64,000 nucleotides of DNA from an uncultured Parabacteroides sp. (GTDB lineage Bacteria > Bacteroidota > Bacteroidia > Bacteroidales > Tannerellaceae). Made by a program: the position numbers and the translations under genes. Under the pieces are notes generated by a model, which saw nothing but the letters and a program-made list of their open reading frames with translations, did not search any database and was not told the origin of the DNA. Numbering within the stretch: position 1 is the first letter of the stretch; each line of letters begins with the position of its first letter. Below are positions 43,688 through 55,072 of the stretch, piece after piece. Location: positions 93,030 through 157,029 of the forward strand of contig CASEGC010000015.1 in assembly GCA_949287365.1 (NCBI GenBank), read 5' to 3'.

Positions 43688-44455
43688 CTAAAAATCTTCT
43701 ACAAAATCAAATGAAGACAAGATTTGGGGACCATTTGGCCTGATCGCTATACAATGCTCAAAATGAGCAGAAGGTTTTCTATCCCTCGTTCGAACAGTCC
43801 ATCCATCTTTTTCGAATATAACATTCTTACTTCCCAAATTAATCATAGGCTCAATACAGATACACATTCCACTACGCAACAAAGGGCCACACCCTCTTCG
43901 CCCATAATTTGGAACCTCTGGCTCTTCATGCATTTTTCGACCAATCCCATGTCCAACCAATTCTCTTACGACAGAATAACCATGAGACTCACAATAAGTT
44001 TGAACAGCATTAGCTATATCACCTATACGATGCCCTTCTACAGCACATTGAATACCTAAATAAAGCGATTCTTTCGTTGTTTTCAACAAATTTCTCACAC
44101 TCGGAGCAACGTCACCTACACAAAAAGTATAAGCAGAGTCTCCCACAAAGCCATTCAATATCGTTCCGCAATCTATAGATATAACATCTCCCTCTTTCAA
44201 TATCGTATTTGAAGAAGGAATGCCATGCACTACCTGCTCATTCACCGACGCACAAATAGAATTAGGGAATCCCCCATATCCCCAGAATGCCGGAATAGCT
44301 CCATGATCCCTGATAAACTCTTCCGCAATTTTATCAAGTTGAAGAGTGGAGACCCCCGGAGTTATATGCTTAGCGATCTCACCAAGCGTTTTACCCACAA
44401 GTTGATTAGCCTCCCACATCAACTCAATTTCTTCATCTGTCTTTAAATAGATCAT
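43688..44455 (-). CDS. map: Methionine aminopeptidase type I
   Basis: The 255-residue enzyme removes the initiator Met. The metal ligands are visible: Asp in [19 protein letters not shown] (two Asp), His in [13 protein letters not shown], and Glu in CIEPM. There is no N-terminal extension, so it is type Ia. It is placed between secY (2 bp) and infA in the operon, where many other bacteria have adk. Confidence 0.97.
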   Translation of the reverse strand: MIYLKTDEEIELMWEANQLVGKTLGEIAKHITPGVSTLQLDKIAEEFIRDHGAIPAFWGYGGFPNSICASVNEQVVHGIPSSNTILKEGDVISIDCGTILNGFVGDSAYTFCVGDVAPSVRNLLKTTKESLYLGIQCAVEGHRIGDIANAVQTYCESHGYSVVRELVGHGIGRKMHEEPEVPNYGRRGCGPLLRSGMCICIEPMINLGSKNVIFEKDGWTVRTRDRKPSAHFEHCIAIRPNGPQILSSFDFVEDF

Positions 44456-44457
44456 TA

Positions 44458-45798
44458 CTAATAAGCAGCAACGGAGCCCGAACGTCCTTTAATTCTACCA
44501 GACTTCAACAAACCGTCATAATGACGCATCAACAAATGACTTTCTATTTGTTGTAATGTATCCAATACAACACCAACCAAAATCAGCAAAGATGTTCCTC
44601 CGAAGAATTGGGAAAATTCCATACTTACACCCGCTATTCTTGCAAAAGCTGGCAAAATAGCAACCAAAGCCAAGAAAAACGCACCGGGCAAAGTAATGCG
44701 ATCCATAATCGTATCCAAATAATCTTTGGTACTCTTTCCCGGCTTAACACCAGGGATAAAACCATTATTCCGTTTCAAATCATCCGCCATCTGAGTCGGA
44801 TTAATTGTTATAGCCGTATAAAAATAGGTAAACAGGATGATTAAAAACGCAAACACGAAATTATACCAAAACCCCGTATTATCCATAAAAGCAGCCCAAA
44901 AACCCGTCTGATCAGCTTGATTTGAAAAACCGACAATCGAAATCGGAATAAACATAATCGCTTGAGCGAAAATGATAGGCATTACATTCGCCGCATTCAC
45001 CTTCAAAGGAATATATTGTCGTGCACCCCCATATTGCTTATTCCCTATTATTCTCTTCGCATATTGCACAGGAACTCGCCTCGTACCTTGCACCAACAAG
45101 ATCGCACCAGCGATAACAAGCAACAAGAATAACATTTCGAACAAGAACATCACCAAACCTCCAGTCTTTTCACTTGTTCTTGATACGAACTCTTGAAATA
45201 GAGAATGAGGCAAACGTGCGATAATACCAACCAAAATGATGAATGAAATACCATTTCCTACCCCCTTGTCCGTAATTCTTTCTCCCAACCATAAGATGAA
45301 CATACTCCCTGCAGCTAAAATTATGGTAGAAGAAATGGTAAACCAAATACCAGCGGGAAGAGCTGCTCCAGCCGCTTTAAGCTGAACACTTAAATTCACC
45401 AAATAAGTAGGGCCTTGGAATAACAAAATAGCTACCGTCAAATAACGAGTCCATTGATTTATTTTCCGACGACCACTTTCTCCTTCCCGCTGTAATTTTT
45501 GGAAAGAAGGAACTGCTATAGCCATCAACTGCATAACAATGGAAGCAGAAATATAAGGCATTATACCCAACGCAAAAATAGACGCATTAGAAAATGCACC
45601 TCCAGAAAACATATCTAGCAAAGCTAACAATCCCCCTCTTGTCTGTTCCTGCAATGCGGTCAAAGCCTTAGGATCAATACCCGGAAGCACAACATATGTA
45701 CCAAAACGATATATTGCCACCAATAAAAGAGTGGTGAGGATCCGATTTCTCAGATCCTCAATCTTCCAGATATTCTTTATTGTCTCAACAGCTCTCAT
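44458..45798 (-). CDS. secY: Preprotein translocase subunit SecY
   Basis: The 446-residue protein has ten predicted membrane helices and classic SecY segments: FGTYVVLPGIDP, FSGGAFSNASIFALGIMPYI (plug region), GNGISFIILVGI and NPTQMADDLKRNNGFIPGV. It forms the inner-membrane channel with SecE and SecG. It follows rplO by 3 bp. Confidence 0.98.
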   Translation of the reverse strand: MRAVETIKNIWKIEDLRNRILTTLLLVAIYRFGTYVVLPGIDPKALTALQEQTRGGLLALLDMFSGGAFSNASIFALGIMPYISASIVMQLMAIAVPSFQKLQREGESGRRKINQWTRYLTVAILLFQGPTYLVNLSVQLKAAGAALPAGIWFTISSTIILAAGSMFILWLGERITDKGVGNGISFIILVGIIARLPHSLFQEFVSRTSEKTGGLVMFLFEMLFLLLVIAGAILLVQGTRRVPVQYAKRIIGNKQYGGARQYIPLKVNAANVMPIIFAQAIMFIPISIVGFSNQADQTGFWAAFMDNTGFWYNFVFAFLIILFTYFYTAITINPTQMADDLKRNNGFIPGVKPGKSTKDYLDTIMDRITLPGAFFLALVAILPAFARIAGVSMEFSQFFGGTSLLILVGVVLDTLQQIESHLLMRHYDGLLKSGRIKGRSGSVAAY

Positions 45799-45801
45799 AA
45801 T

Positions 45802-46248
45802 TTAGAGTTTAACAACTGTTCCACCTACAGCTTGAATAGCAGCTTCCGCACTTTTAGAAAAAGCATGAGCTTCCACTTCCAACTTCAAAGTCAGAGTTCC
45901 CTTGGCAAGGATCTTAACCAATTGAGAAGATGAAACAAAACCCGCCTCTTTCAATTCATCAATACCTATTTTGGTCAACTGCTTAGCTTCTGCCAGTCGC
46001 TGTAACATTTCGATATTAATAGCTCTATACTCAATGCGATTAATATTTTTGAAACCAAATTTAGGCAAACGTCTTTGAATTGGCATCTGACCACCTTCAA
46101 AACCGATTTTATTTTTGTAACCAGACCTAGACTTAGCACCTTTGTGACCTCTTGTCGAAGTTCCTCCCAATCCTGAACCTGGGCCTCGTCCTACTCTTTT
46201 TCGAGTTTTAGTAGATCCTTTCGCTGGTTTTAAATTTGATAAATCCAT
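45802..46248 (-). CDS. rplO: 50S ribosomal protein L15
   Basis: The 148-residue protein matches uL15: MDLSNLKPAKGSTKTRKRVG, GRGPGSGLGGTSTRGHKGAK and FEGGQMPIQRRLPKFGF, then the C-terminal alpha/beta domain. The Gly/Arg-rich start penetrates 23S rRNA. It lies 29 bp after rpmD. Confidence 0.98.
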   Translation of the reverse strand: MDLSNLKPAKGSTKTRKRVGRGPGSGLGGTSTRGHKGAKSRSGYKNKIGFEGGQMPIQRRLPKFGFKNINRIEYRAINIEMLQRLAEAKQLTKIGIDELKEAGFVSSSQLVKILAKGTLTLKLEVEAHAFSKSAEAAIQAVGGTVVKL

Positions 46249-46277
46249 ATCGCAATTTTATTTTTCAACCTTTATTA

Positions 46278-46454
46278 TTACTCAACAATAGAAACCAAAT
46301 GCTTCACTTTTTCCACCATTCCTAAAATAGAAGGATTGGCTTCATGCTCTACTATTTGATTCATTTTCCTCAATCCTAATGCATCAAGCGTTAACTTTTG
46401 TTTCTTAGGGCATTTTATTCTACTTCTCACTTGCTTTATCTTAATAGTTGCCAT
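46278..46454 (-). CDS. rpmD: 50S ribosomal protein L30
   Basis: A 58-residue frame begins MATIKIKQVRSRIKCPKKQK and continues with LDALGLRKMNQIVEHEANPS and a C-terminal VEKVKHLVSIVE. Length and the LGLRKMNQ motif are those of uL30. It fits exactly between rpsE and rplO, its usual place. Confidence 0.96.
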   Translation of the reverse strand: MATIKIKQVRSRIKCPKKQKLTLDALGLRKMNQIVEHEANPSILGMVEKVKHLVSIVE

Positions 46455-46470
46455 ACTTTATCCTCCCTAA

Positions 46471-46989
46471 TTAACCTTTAAACACTTTTTCTACTGAGAC
46501 ACCTCTATTTTGAGCGACATCAAACGGGCTCCTTAACTCACCCAAAGCAGCGATAGTAGCCTTAACCAAATTATGAGGATTTGACGATCCTTTTGATTTA
46601 GCCAAGACATCAGTAATACCCACGCTCTCCAAAACCGCACGCATAGCACCTCCTGCTTTTACACCTGTACCATGAGAAGCCGGTTTAATAAGGACTTTCG
46701 CTCCACCAAACTTCGCCAATTGCTCATGAGGAATCGTTCCCTTATAAACAGGTACCTTTATCAGATTCTTCTTAGCGGCCTCTACACCCTTAGCGATCGC
46801 AGCTGTCACTTCTCCTGCCTTACCAAGGCCCCAGCCAACGACACCATCTTCATTGCCAACGACAACTATAGCAGCAAAGCTAAACGTACGTCCACCTTTA
46901 GTCACCTTTGTTACGCGATTAATCGCCACCAATCTATCCTTCAATTCCAAGTCATTGGTCGATTTAACTCTATTATTTGCCATTTCCAT
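46471..46989 (-). CDS. rpsE: 30S ribosomal protein S5
   Basis: The ~172-residue protein has the N-terminal dsRNA-binding-like domain ([39 protein letters not shown]) and the C-terminal domain with [20 protein letters not shown]. The ATG at 46989 overlaps the rplR stop by sharing TGATG; a second ATG (46983, MANNRV) is an equally good start. It supports decoding accuracy. Confidence 0.97.
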   Translation of the reverse strand: MEMANNRVKSTNDLELKDRLVAINRVTKVTKGGRTFSFAAIVVVGNEDGVVGWGLGKAGEVTAAIAKGVEAAKKNLIKVPVYKGTIPHEQLAKFGGAKVLIKPASHGTGVKAGGAMRAVLESVGITDVLAKSKGSSNPHNLVKATIAALGELRSPFDVAQNRGVSVEKVFKG

Positions 46990-47333
46990 CAAAATTTAAG
47001 GCCGCCATTACGCGCAGCGTCTGCTAATTCTTTAATTCTCCCATGATACAAGTAACCATTACGATCAAAAACCACCGTCTGTACACCTGCCTCTTGAGCA
47101 CTTTTCGCAATCAACTCTCCAACTTTTGCAGCGATTTCTTTTTTTGTACCTTTCATATCCAACTTTAGAGATGAAGCAGCGGCCAATGTTCTTCCGGTCG
47201 TATCATCTATCACTTGTGCATAGATTTGCTTATTACTTCTAAACACAGTCAAGCGTGGACGTTCTGTTGTTCCTGAAATTTTTCTGCGAATGCTCGCTTT
47301 TATTTTTAATCTTCTTTCTTGCTTCGTTAACAT
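46989..47333 (-). CDS. rplR: 50S ribosomal protein L18
   Basis: The 114-residue protein matches uL18: [40 protein letters not shown] and the end [20 protein letters not shown]. It binds 5S rRNA. It overlaps the start of rpsE. Confidence 0.98.
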   Translation of the reverse strand: MLTKQERRLKIKASIRRKISGTTERPRLTVFRSNKQIYAQVIDDTTGRTLAAASSLKLDMKGTKKEIAAKVGELIAKSAQEAGVQTVVFDRNGYLYHGRIKELADAARNGGLKF

Positions 47334-47354
47334 GATAAATTCCGTTTACGTAAA

Positions 47355-47906
47355 TTACTTACCCGCAGACTTACCAGATTTCCTGCGAATCTCTTCACCC
47401 ACAAACTTAATACCTTTCCCTTTATAGGGTTCTGGCATCCTGAACGAGCGAATTTTCGCACAAATCTGACCTAATAATTGCTTATCCGCTGATTCGAGGA
47501 TAATAAGAGGATTCTTATTTCTTTCTGATTTCGTCTCTACCCTTACCTCTTTCGGCAATTGCAAATAAATATTATGAGTATAACCCAAAGAAAGATCCAA
47601 TAACTGTCCCGTATTAGACACACGGTAACCTACACCCACTAATTCCAGCTCTTTCTTATATCCTTCAGAACATCCAACAACCATATTATGAATCAAAGCA
47701 CGATACAAACCATGCAATGCACGATGATTCTTATCATCTGACGGTCTTGTCAAATGGATAATGCCATCCTCCAAAGTAACACTAATATCAGGATTCACTT
47801 CTTGCACAAGCTCACCCTTAGGTCCCCTGACCGTTACTACATTATCTTTTATTATCACAGTTACACCAACTGGTACATGAATTGGTAATTTCCCTATTCT
47901 AGACAT
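47355..47906 (-). CDS. rplF: 50S ribosomal protein L6
   Basis: The 183-residue protein matches uL6 with MSRIGKLPIHVPVGVTV, VTVRGPKGELVQEV and the C-terminal PEPYKGKGIKFVGEEIRRKS signature. It sits near the factor-binding site. Confidence 0.98.
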   Translation of the reverse strand: MSRIGKLPIHVPVGVTVIIKDNVVTVRGPKGELVQEVNPDISVTLEDGIIHLTRPSDDKNHRALHGLYRALIHNMVVGCSEGYKKELELVGVGYRVSNTGQLLDLSLGYTHNIYLQLPKEVRVETKSERNKNPLIILESADKQLLGQICAKIRSFRMPEPYKGKGIKFVGEEIRRKSGKSAGK

Positions 47907-47923
47907 TCTTTATTCCTCCTAAA

Positions 47924-48319
47924 TTAATAAACATAACATAATACCTCACCGCCAATCTTTAAATCGCGAGCTTCTTTGTCAGTCATTACACCTTTAGAAG
48001 TAGAAAGAACCGCTATACCTAAACCATTCAATACTCTTGGCATATCCTTATAACCCGTATATTTACGTAAACCTGGCGTGGAAACTCTTTCCAATTTCTT
48101 GATTGCGTTGACTTTATTCACCAAGTCATATTTCAAGGCAATCTTAATCGTACCTTGCGGGCCATCCTCTATAAACTTAAAATTAAGGATATACCCTTTT
48201 TCAAAAAGGATCTTCGTGATCTCTTTCTTTAAATTTGACGCTGGCACCTCTACAACTCTGTGCTTCGCATTAATCGCATTACGCAATCTTGTCAAATAAT
48301 CTGCAATAGGATCTGTCAT
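47924..48319 (-). CDS. rpsH: 30S ribosomal protein S8
   Basis: The 131-residue protein matches uS8: MTDPIADYLTRLRNAINAKH at the start, RVSTPGLRKYTGYKDMPRVL and GLGIAVLSTSKGVMTDKEAR near the end. It is a core 16S rRNA binder and often the spc operon autoregulator in other bacteria. Confidence 0.98.
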   Translation of the reverse strand: MTDPIADYLTRLRNAINAKHRVVEVPASNLKKEITKILFEKGYILNFKFIEDGPQGTIKIALKYDLVNKVNAIKKLERVSTPGLRKYTGYKDMPRVLNGLGIAVLSTSKGVMTDKEARDLKIGGEVLCYVY

Positions 48320-48373
48320 ATAATCAAATAATTAAATTGATCCGGCCTTTCCGGACAATATTTAAACAAATAT

Positions 48374-48643
48374 CTACCAACTCGCTTTTTTTACTCCTGG
48401 GATCAAACCGTTAGATGCCATTTCCCGCAATTGAATACGCGAGATACCAAATTGACGTATATATCCCTTCGGACGTCCCGTTATCTTACAACGATTATGT
48501 AAGCGAACAGGAGAAGCATTTTTAGGCAACGCTTGTAAAGCCTCATAGTTACCCTCAGCCTTAAGAGCGGCTCTTTTAGCGGCATATTTAGCGACTAATT
48601 TCGCTCTTTTGACCTCACGGGCCTTCATTGATTCCTTAGCCAT
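48374..48643 (-). CDS. rpsN: 30S ribosomal protein S14
   Basis: The 89-residue protein matches uS14: [20 protein letters not shown], then [20 protein letters not shown] and the end [13 protein letters not shown]. It has one Cys only, so it is the zinc-independent form. It follows rplE by 2 bp. Confidence 0.98.
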   Translation of the reverse strand: MAKESMKAREVKRAKLVAKYAAKRAALKAEGNYEALQALPKNASPVRLHNRCKITGRPKGYIRQFGISRIQLREMASNGLIPGVKKASW

Positions 48644-48645
48644 AA

Positions 48646-49206
48646 CTACTTAGTTTTTTTTTCGTTTTTAAAAGGCAACCCAAATTCTCTCAAAAGAGCA
48701 TACCCTTCCTCATCTGTTTTCGCAGAGGTTACAAAGGTAATATTCATTCCCAATATTTTGGTAATATTATCGAGATTTATTTCAGGAAAAATGATTTGCT
48801 CTTGAATTCCTAACGTATAATTACCTCTTCCATCCAATTTCCCTTCGATTCCCTTAAAATCACGAATACGAGGAAGAACGATACGAATCAGTCTTTCCAA
48901 AAATTCGTACATCTGCTCCCGACGCAATGTCACCATCACCCCAATCGGCATCTTCTTGCGCAATTTAAAATTGGAGATATCTTTCCTCGACACCGTCGCA
49001 ACAGCTTTTTGACCTGTAATCGTAGTCAACTCACTAATTGCGATATCAATTATTTTCTTATCGGCTGTAGCTATTCCCAAACCTTGATTTATCACGATTT
49101 TTTTCAAAACAGGGACTTGCATTACAGATTTGTATCCGAACTCTTTCGTTAAAGCAGGAACGATTCTCTCTCGATATTCCTTCTTAAGACTAGCGGTATT
49201 GCTCAT
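48646..49206 (-). CDS. rplE: 50S ribosomal protein L5
   Basis: The 186-residue protein matches uL5: [49 protein letters not shown] and [15 protein letters not shown]. It binds 5S rRNA. The ATG overlaps the rplX stop (TGATG); the frame is open only one further codon (GTG). Confidence 0.98.
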   Translation of the reverse strand: MSNTASLKKEYRERIVPALTKEFGYKSVMQVPVLKKIVINQGLGIATADKKIIDIAISELTTITGQKAVATVSRKDISNFKLRKKMPIGVMVTLRREQMYEFLERLIRIVLPRIRDFKGIEGKLDGRGNYTLGIQEQIIFPEINLDNITKILGMNITFVTSAKTDEEGYALLREFGLPFKNEKKTK

Positions 49207-49526
49207 CACTTAATTTCCTCCCCTGATTTTTTAGAATAACGTACTAATACACCTTTCTCATTTAATCGACGACCGATACGTGTTGCTTTTCCTGTTTTCG
49301 GATCCAGCACGTTAAGATTAGAAATATGCACGGGAGCCTCTTTCTTCTCAATTCCTCCCTGAGGATTTTTCGCACTAGGCTTCGTATGCTTAGATACGAT
49401 GTTAATGCCTTCAACAATCGCACGATTATCCTTTACGAGAACTCGCAAAACACGACCTGTTTTACCCCGGTCCTCACCAGTATTAACATATACGATATCG
49501 CCTTTCTTTATATGTAACTTACTCAT
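49206..49526 (-). CDS. rplX: 50S ribosomal protein L24
   Basis: The 106-residue protein matches uL24 with its KOW motif: [40 protein letters not shown] and [19 protein letters not shown]. It is an assembly initiator of the large subunit. ATG 49526 is used; a GTG lies one codon earlier. Confidence 0.98.
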   Translation of the reverse strand: MSKLHIKKGDIVYVNTGEDRGKTGRVLRVLVKDNRAIVEGINIVSKHTKPSAKNPQGGIEKKEAPVHISNLNVLDPKTGKATRIGRRLNEKGVLVRYSKKSGEEIK

Positions 49527-49545
49527 CACTTAAAAATTTACGAGA

Positions 49546-49911
49546 TTAAAGCACTTCTGGTGCAAGTGATACAATTTTCATGTTTGTCGCACGAAGCTCT
49601 CTAGCCACTGGACCGAAAATACGACTTCCCCGAATATCCCCACTCGCATTCAGCAACACACATGCGTTATCGTCAAAACGAATATAAGAACCATCCTGAC
49701 GACGGATCTCTTTCTTCGTACGTACAATGACAGCCTTCGAGACAGCACCTTTCTTCACATCGCTAGATGGGATCACACTCTTGATCGCAACTACGATCAC
49801 ATCGCCTACAGAAGCATAACGCTTTCTTGTACCTCCTAATACGCGAATACATAAAGCTTCCTTAGCACCACTATTATCCGCTACTACTAGTCTTGATTCT
49901 TGTTGTATCAT
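49546..49911 (-). CDS. rplN: 50S ribosomal protein L14
   Basis: The 121-residue protein matches uL14 fully: [40 protein letters not shown] and the end [12 protein letters not shown]-like ([11 protein letters not shown]). It lies at the subunit interface. The stop of rpsQ is 1 bp upstream. Confidence 0.98.
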   Translation of the reverse strand: MIQQESRLVVADNSGAKEALCIRVLGGTRKRYASVGDVIVVAIKSVIPSSDVKKGAVSKAVIVRTKKEIRRQDGSYIRFDDNACVLLNASGDIRGSRIFGPVARELRATNMKIVSLAPEVL

Positions 49912-49912
49912 C

Positions 49913-50170
49913 TTATTTAGCCCTTTCGATTATTTGAACCAATCTCCACCGCTTAGTCTTACTCAACGGACGAGTTTCCATAATCCTTACGGTATCACCA
50001 ATATTACATTCATTCTTTTCATCATGAGCATGGAATTTCTTCGTTTTGTTAACGAATTTTCCGTAAATGGGGTGCTTTTCCTTCCATTTGACAGCAACAG
50101 TGATGCTCTTCTCCATCTTGTTGCTTACTACCACGCCCGTTCTTTCTTTTCTCAAATTTCTAGTTTCCAT
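49913..50170 (-). CDS. rpsQ: 30S ribosomal protein S17
   Basis: The 85-residue OB-fold protein matches uS17: [40 protein letters not shown] and [20 protein letters not shown]. It binds 16S rRNA early in assembly. Confidence 0.98.
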   Translation of the reverse strand: METRNLRKERTGVVVSNKMEKSITVAVKWKEKHPIYGKFVNKTKKFHAHDEKNECNIGDTVRIMETRPLSKTKRWRLVQIIERAK

Positions 50171-50187
50171 TATTCCATCAAGCTCAA

Positions 50188-50385
50188 TTATTTGTTGTTA
50201 AGTTCCCGTTGGCGCAATTCTGTTTTCATACGAGCGATCAATTTGCGTTGCTGTCTAATTTCAGAAGGCTTATCCAAAGGAGAAATGCTATGGTTAATTT
50301 TCTTTTGATTATAAGAAACAACCTCAGCGTTTATTCTTTCCTGCAACTCTTTCGTGCTCAGTTCTCTAATTTCCGCATTTTTCAT
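50188..50385 (-). CDS. rpmC: 50S ribosomal protein L29
   Basis: The 65-residue two-helix protein matches uL29: [20 protein letters not shown] and the end [20 protein letters not shown]. It lies near the exit tunnel. It follows rplP by 5 bp. Confidence 0.97.
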   Translation of the reverse strand: MKNAEIRELSTKELQERINAEVVSYNQKKINHSISPLDKPSEIRQQRKLIARMKTELRQRELNNK

Positions 50386-50390
50386 AACAA

Positions 50391-50825
50391 TTACGCATTT
50401 TGATTTTGCATATCATAATCACGTCTCACAACAAACTTCGTCGTAACAGGAAGCTTCTGCGCAGCTAAACGTAAAGCTTCCTTAGCGATATCGAAAGGTA
50501 CTCCATCCACCTCAAAAATCAAGCGACCAGGAGTAACAGGAGCGACAAAGCCTTCTGGATTACCTTTTCCTTTACCCATACGAACCTCCGCTGGCTTTTT
50601 CGTAATCGGCTTGTCCGGGAAAATACGAACCCACACTTGACCCTGACGTTGCATGTAACGTGTCACTGCGATACGTGCGGCTTCGATCTGACGACCGGTA
50701 ATCCATTTGCTTTCTAATGACTTTATTCCAAAAGATCCGAAAGCTAACTGATTGCCGCGTTGAGCCTCACCCTTCATACGGCCTTTCTGTTGCCTACGGA
50801 ATTTGGTTTTCTTTGGTTGTAACAT
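50391..50825 (-). CDS. rplP: 50S ribosomal protein L16
   Basis: The 144-residue protein matches uL16: [60 protein letters not shown] and [20 protein letters not shown]. It helps shape the peptidyl transferase region. Confidence 0.98.
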   Translation of the reverse strand: MLQPKKTKFRRQQKGRMKGEAQRGNQLAFGSFGIKSLESKWITGRQIEAARIAVTRYMQRQGQVWVRIFPDKPITKKPAEVRMGKGKGNPEGFVAPVTPGRLIFEVDGVPFDIAKEALRLAAQKLPVTTKFVVRRDYDMQNQNA

Positions 50826-50845
50826 GTCTTCTTAAATTCAAACGT

Positions 50846-51580
50846 TTAACGATTAGCTCTTTTTCTCTTGAAATTTTTATCCCTATTAACCCCAGGGCTA
50901 TCACTTCTGCGTCCCATTTCTTTTGAAGAAGCAAAAGAGGGAGCAAGATCACGCTTGCCATAAACCTCACCTCTACAAATCCAAACTTTAACGCCCAACA
51001 AACCTACCTTGGTCAACGCCTCAGCCAAGGCATAATCAATATCCGCCCTAAACGTATGCAAAGGAGTCCTTCCTTCCTTATACATTTCGGAACGAGCCAT
51101 TTCCGCACCATTCAGACGACCAGATATTTGAATCTTAATACCCTCGGCACCCATTCTCATTGTAGATGCGATAGCCATTTTTATCGCACGCCGATACGCT
51201 ATTTTCCCTTCAAGCTGACGAGCTATATTATTAGCCACGATAACCGCATCCAACTCAGGTCTTTTAACCTCAAAGATATTGATTTGCACCTCCTTATCAG
51301 TGATCTTCTTCAATTCCTCTTTCAATTTATCAACCTCTTGACCACCCTTACCGATTATAATACCCGGACGTGACGTGCAAACAGTGATCGTTATCAATTT
51401 CAACGTACGCTCTATGACGATACGAGATACACTAGCCTTTGCGAGACGGGCATTTAAATACTTACGAATCTTGCTATCTTCTAACAAAGTGTCTCCGTAA
51501 TTCTTGCCGCCATACCAATTGGAATCCCAACCACGGATAATTCCCAAACGATTACTAACCGGATTAACTTTTTGTCCCAT
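50846..51580 (-). CDS. rpsC: 30S ribosomal protein S3
   Basis: The 244-residue protein matches uS3: [20 protein letters not shown], a KH domain with [20 protein letters not shown], then [20 protein letters not shown] and [16 protein letters not shown]. The Lys/Arg-rich tail after residue 220 is a little extended. It lines the mRNA entry tunnel. Confidence 0.98.
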   Translation of the reverse strand: MGQKVNPVSNRLGIIRGWDSNWYGGKNYGDTLLEDSKIRKYLNARLAKASVSRIVIERTLKLITITVCTSRPGIIIGKGGQEVDKLKEELKKITDKEVQINIFEVKRPELDAVIVANNIARQLEGKIAYRRAIKMAIASTMRMGAEGIKIQISGRLNGAEMARSEMYKEGRTPLHTFRADIDYALAEALTKVGLLGVKVWICRGEVYGKRDLAPSFASSKEMGRRSDSPGVNRDKNFKRKRANR

Positions 51581-51587
51581 CTACAAA

Positions 51588-51998
51588 TTAATTTTGACTA
51601 TCTTTTTTATTAAGTGTATCTACAAACAACGTTACATGATTCGAGCGTTTACGAATTCTGTAACCTCTCCCTTGAGGAGCCGGCCGCATTCTTTTCAATG
51701 TAGTAGCGCAATCTACGTTAACCGAAGACACGCACAACTCTCCCGCTTCCGCTTTACGCTCGTTCTTCTGTTCCCAATTCGCTATTGCGGAACGAAGCAA
51801 TTTTTCCACTCTTGCCGCCGCCTCCTTGTTAGAAAACTTCAAAACACCAAGCGCACGGAATACTTCCATACCGCGAATCATATCCACGACCAAACGCATC
51901 TTACGAGGAGAGGTAGGGACATTATTTAGTTTCGCGAAATACATGGTCTTTCTAGCTTCTTTTCTCGCTTCTGCCGATATTCTTTTTCTAGCACCCAT
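51588..51998 (-). CDS. rplV: 50S ribosomal protein L22
   Basis: The 136-residue protein matches uL22: [40 protein letters not shown] and the tunnel-loop region [20 protein letters not shown]. Its beta hairpin lines the peptide exit tunnel. Confidence 0.98.
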   Translation of the reverse strand: MGARKRISAEARKEARKTMYFAKLNNVPTSPRKMRLVVDMIRGMEVFRALGVLKFSNKEAAARVEKLLRSAIANWEQKNERKAEAGELCVSSVNVDCATTLKRMRPAPQGRGYRIRKRSNHVTLFVDTLNKKDSQN

Positions 51999-52051
51999 TT
52001 TTCGATTCTTTTTTATTTTTCAGATTCCTGAATTCCCGTTCTTGGCAAGAT

Positions 52052-52321
52052 TTATTTTTTCTTGTTACCAGCATGCCCACGGAAAGTTCGTGTTGGAGAA
52101 AACTCTCCCAACTTATGTCCTACCATGTTCTCTGTCACAAAAACAGGAATAAATTTATTCCCATTATGAACTGCAATAGTATGGCCTACAAAATCAGGCG
52201 AAATCATTGAAGCTCTTGCCCATGTCTTAATTACAGCTTTCTTCCCAGACTCATTCATAGCCAAGACTTTCTTCTCAAGCTTCACATTAATATACGGGCC
52301 TTTTTTTAATGAACGACTCAT
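52052..52321 (-). CDS. rpsS: 30S ribosomal protein S19
   Basis: The 89-residue protein matches uS19: [40 protein letters not shown] and [19 protein letters not shown]. It works with S13 in the 30S head. Confidence 0.98.
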   Translation of the reverse strand: MSRSLKKGPYINVKLEKKVLAMNESGKKAVIKTWARASMISPDFVGHTIAVHNGNKFIPVFVTENMVGHKLGEFSPTRTFRGHAGNKKK

Positions 52322-52343
52322 AGTTTACTTTAATTAATCAGAT

Positions 52344-53168
52344 TTATTTCTTTCTTCTTTCAATAATGTATTTTGAAGAATGCTTCTTTGGGGCTCTTGT
52401 CTTCAAGCCCTTAGCCAATAAGCCTTTACGAGACCTAGGATGACCTCCGGAAGCACGTCCTTCACCACCACCCATCGGGTGATCAACCGGGTTCATAACG
52501 ACACCACGGTTATGAGGGCGACGACCTAACCATCTAGACCGACCGGCTTTACCTGATTTTTCAAGACCATGGTCTGAATTTCCAACCGCACCAATTGTAG
52601 CCTTGCAAGTCGCAAGAATCTTTCTAGTTTCACCAGAGGGCATTTTAATAATCGCATATGCCCCTTCTTTAGAAGTCAGCTGAGCGAATGTTCCCGCCGA
52701 ACGCACCATTTTCGCACCTTGCCCGGGACGAAGCTCGATATTATGAATAATAGTACCAACCGGAATACTTGCCAATGGCAACGTATTTCCAACCTCAGGA
52801 GCGACATCACTTCCCGAAACCACTGTCTGGCCAACTTCCAAACCGTTCGGAGCGATAATATAACTCTTCGCCCCGTCAGCATAATACAATAACGCTATAC
52901 GAGATGAACGATTAGGATCATACTCGATAGACTTTACTGTCGCAGGAATGCCATCTTTACTTCTCTTGAAGTCGATAATTCTATACCGTCTTTTGTGACC
53001 ACCACCGATATAACGCATCGTCATCTTACCTGTGTTGTTACGGCCACCCGTACTTTTCTTACCAACTACAAGAGACTTTTCTGGTGTACTTGCAGTGATT
53101 TTATCAAATGCACCAATAACTTTGTGTCTCTGCCCCGGTGTCGTGGGCTTCAATTTACGTATTCCCAT
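52344..53168 (-). CDS. rplB: 50S ribosomal protein L2
   Basis: The 274-residue protein matches uL2: [60 protein letters not shown] and the conserved [20 protein letters not shown] loop near the peptidyl transferase centre. Confidence 0.98.
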   Translation of the reverse strand: MGIRKLKPTTPGQRHKVIGAFDKITASTPEKSLVVGKKSTGGRNNTGKMTMRYIGGGHKRRYRIIDFKRSKDGIPATVKSIEYDPNRSSRIALLYYADGAKSYIIAPNGLEVGQTVVSGSDVAPEVGNTLPLASIPVGTIIHNIELRPGQGAKMVRSAGTFAQLTSKEGAYAIIKMPSGETRKILATCKATIGAVGNSDHGLEKSGKAGRSRWLGRRPHNRGVVMNPVDHPMGGGEGRASGGHPRSRKGLLAKGLKTRAPKKHSSKYIIERRKK

Positions 53169-53175
53169 TTCTCTT

Positions 53176-53469
53176 TTAGATATTGCTAAAGAAATCTATT
53201 GTTTCACCTTCTTTCAACGTCACGATCGCCTTTTTAAAAGCGGCTTGTCTTCCGTTAATAATTCCCGATTTCGTATAACGACTTTTACGTTTCCCTGAAT
53301 AATTCATCGTATTAACGCTAACCACCGTAACATTATACATCTCCTCTACGGCTTTCTTTATCTCCATTTTATTCGCATCAGGAGAAACACGAAAACCATA
53401 GCGATTCGGGAACTTCTCAGTAATCGCTGTTTGCTTCTCTGTTACTATAGGCTTAATAATAACTCCCAT
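53176..53469 (-). CDS. rplW: 50S ribosomal protein L23
   Basis: The 97-residue protein matches uL23: [40 protein letters not shown] and [18 protein letters not shown]. It is the docking site for trigger factor and SRP at the tunnel exit. Confidence 0.97.
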   Translation of the reverse strand: MGVIIKPIVTEKQTAITEKFPNRYGFRVSPDANKMEIKKAVEEMYNVTVVSVNTMNYSGKRKSRYTKSGIINGRQAAFKKAIVTLKEGETIDFFSNI

Positions 53470-53480
53470 TGTCGTACTCC

Positions 53481-54110
53481 TTATGCTTTAAAAATTTGTT
53501 CAACCACAGCTACCGAACTCTCCATCATAACCAACTGGGCAGCGTCCAATACTACATATGTGTTTAGATCAGAAGCGGTTATAACTTTTGTTTTCTCTAA
53601 ATTACGAGCTGACAAATATACTAATTTATTATCCTTCGGTAAAACCAAAAGCATTTTTTTATCAGCCACGTTTAAATTTTTAGCTATCTTTATAAACTCT
53701 TTAGTTTTCGGAGTTTCCATGGTGAAATCCTCAACCACAATAATAGCATTATTCTTAGCCTTATAACTTAAAGCGGATTTACGAGCCAAAGACTTTACTT
53801 TCTTATTCAGCTTAAAGCTATAATCGCGAGGTTTCGGACCGAACACACGACCACCACCAACCAATAACGGAGAGTTTATATCACCACGACGTGCGCCACC
53901 TCCACCTTTCTGACGGATCAACTTGCGCGTGCTACCAGATACTTCACTTCTCTCTTTCGACTTATGCGTCCCTTGACGTTGATTTGCCATATATTGCTTT
54001 ACGGCCAAATAAATGGCATGATCATTGGGCTCGATACCAAAAATGGCATCACTTAAAGTCACTTTTCTTCCGGTATCTTCACCTTTAATATTAAATACGC
54101 TCAGTTCCAT
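53481..54110 (-). CDS. rplD: 50S ribosomal protein L4
   Basis: The 209-residue protein matches uL4: [60 protein letters not shown] and [20 protein letters not shown]. Its long loop lines the exit tunnel. The start overlaps the rplC stop by one base. Confidence 0.98.
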   Translation of the reverse strand: MELSVFNIKGEDTGRKVTLSDAIFGIEPNDHAIYLAVKQYMANQRQGTHKSKERSEVSGSTRKLIRQKGGGGARRGDINSPLLVGGGRVFGPKPRDYSFKLNKKVKSLARKSALSYKAKNNAIIVVEDFTMETPKTKEFIKIAKNLNVADKKMLLVLPKDNKLVYLSARNLEKTKVITASDLNTYVVLDAAQLVMMESSVAVVEQIFKA

Positions 54111-54727
54111 TACTTTTCAATTAATAAGATTGAACCTTTTGCTCCTGGAACAGAACCTTTCACCACCAAAAGATTGTGCTCCGGCATAACCTTTATCACT
54201 TGCAGATTCTGAACAGTAACACGCTCATTACCCATTTGTCCAGCCATCCGCATTCCCTTAAACACCTTAGCCGGATAAGAACATGCTCCAATAGAACCCG
54301 GTTTACGAGCACGGTTGTGCTGACCATGAGTACTCTGACCAACTCCACCAAATCCATGACGTTTCACGACACCTTGAAAACCTTTTCCTTTCGACGTACC
54401 AACCACGTCCACGAAACCGGCATCTTCCAAGAAATCGACAGTAATCACGTCACCCAACTTGTATTCAGTCTCAAAATTCTTGAACTCGGCCAAGTATCTC
54501 TTGGGAGTTACACCTGCTTTCTTGAAATGACCCAATTCCGGCTTCGTCGTATGTTTCTCTGTCTTATCCATGAAACCCAACTGCACAGCCTCATAGCCAT
54601 CTTTCTCCAAAGTCTTGATTTGTGTAACCACACAAGGACCCACTTCGATAACAGTGCATGGAAGATTCTTTCCCTCGGCACTGAAAACGGATGTCATTCC
54701 AATTTTTTTCCCTAATAATCCTGGCAT
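54110..54727 (-). CDS. rplC: 50S ribosomal protein L3
   Basis: The 205-residue protein matches uL3: [60 protein letters not shown] and [20 protein letters not shown]. It organises the 3' end of 23S rRNA. Confidence 0.98.
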   Translation of the reverse strand: MPGLLGKKIGMTSVFSAEGKNLPCTVIEVGPCVVTQIKTLEKDGYEAVQLGFMDKTEKHTTKPELGHFKKAGVTPKRYLAEFKNFETEYKLGDVITVDFLEDAGFVDVVGTSKGKGFQGVVKRHGFGGVGQSTHGQHNRARKPGSIGACSYPAKVFKGMRMAGQMGNERVTVQNLQVIKVMPEHNLLVVKGSVPGAKGSILLIEK

Positions 54728-54746
54728 TTCAATAAACTGTTAATAA

Positions 54747-55052
54747 TTACACTTTAATTTCCACTTCCACACCGCTCGGTAATTCCAGCTTCATCAAGGC
54801 ATCCACCGTTTTAGCGGTTGAACTATAAATATCAATCAATCTCTTATAAGAAGAGAGTTCGAACTGCTCGCGAGATTTCTTATTAACAAACGTCGAACGG
54901 TTCACCGTAAAGATACGTTTATGCGTAGGAAGAGGTATAGGACCACTTACGATAGCACCCGTAGCCTTTACCGTCTTAACGATCTTCTCGGCGGACTTAT
55001 CCACCAAAGAATAATCGTAAGACTTCAATTTAATTCTGATCTTTTGGCTCAT
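54747..55052 (-). CDS. rpsJ: 30S ribosomal protein S10
   Basis: The 101-residue protein matches uS10: [40 protein letters not shown] and [17 protein letters not shown]-like ([17 protein letters not shown]). It begins the S10 block directly after fusA; a tuf gene is absent between them, as is usual in Bacteroidetes. Confidence 0.97.
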   Translation of the reverse strand: MSQKIRIKLKSYDYSLVDKSAEKIVKTVKATGAIVSGPIPLPTHKRIFTVNRSTFVNKKSREQFELSSYKRLIDIYSSTAKTVDALMKLELPSGVEVEIKV

Positions 55053-55072
55053 ATATTTACAATTTCTAAATA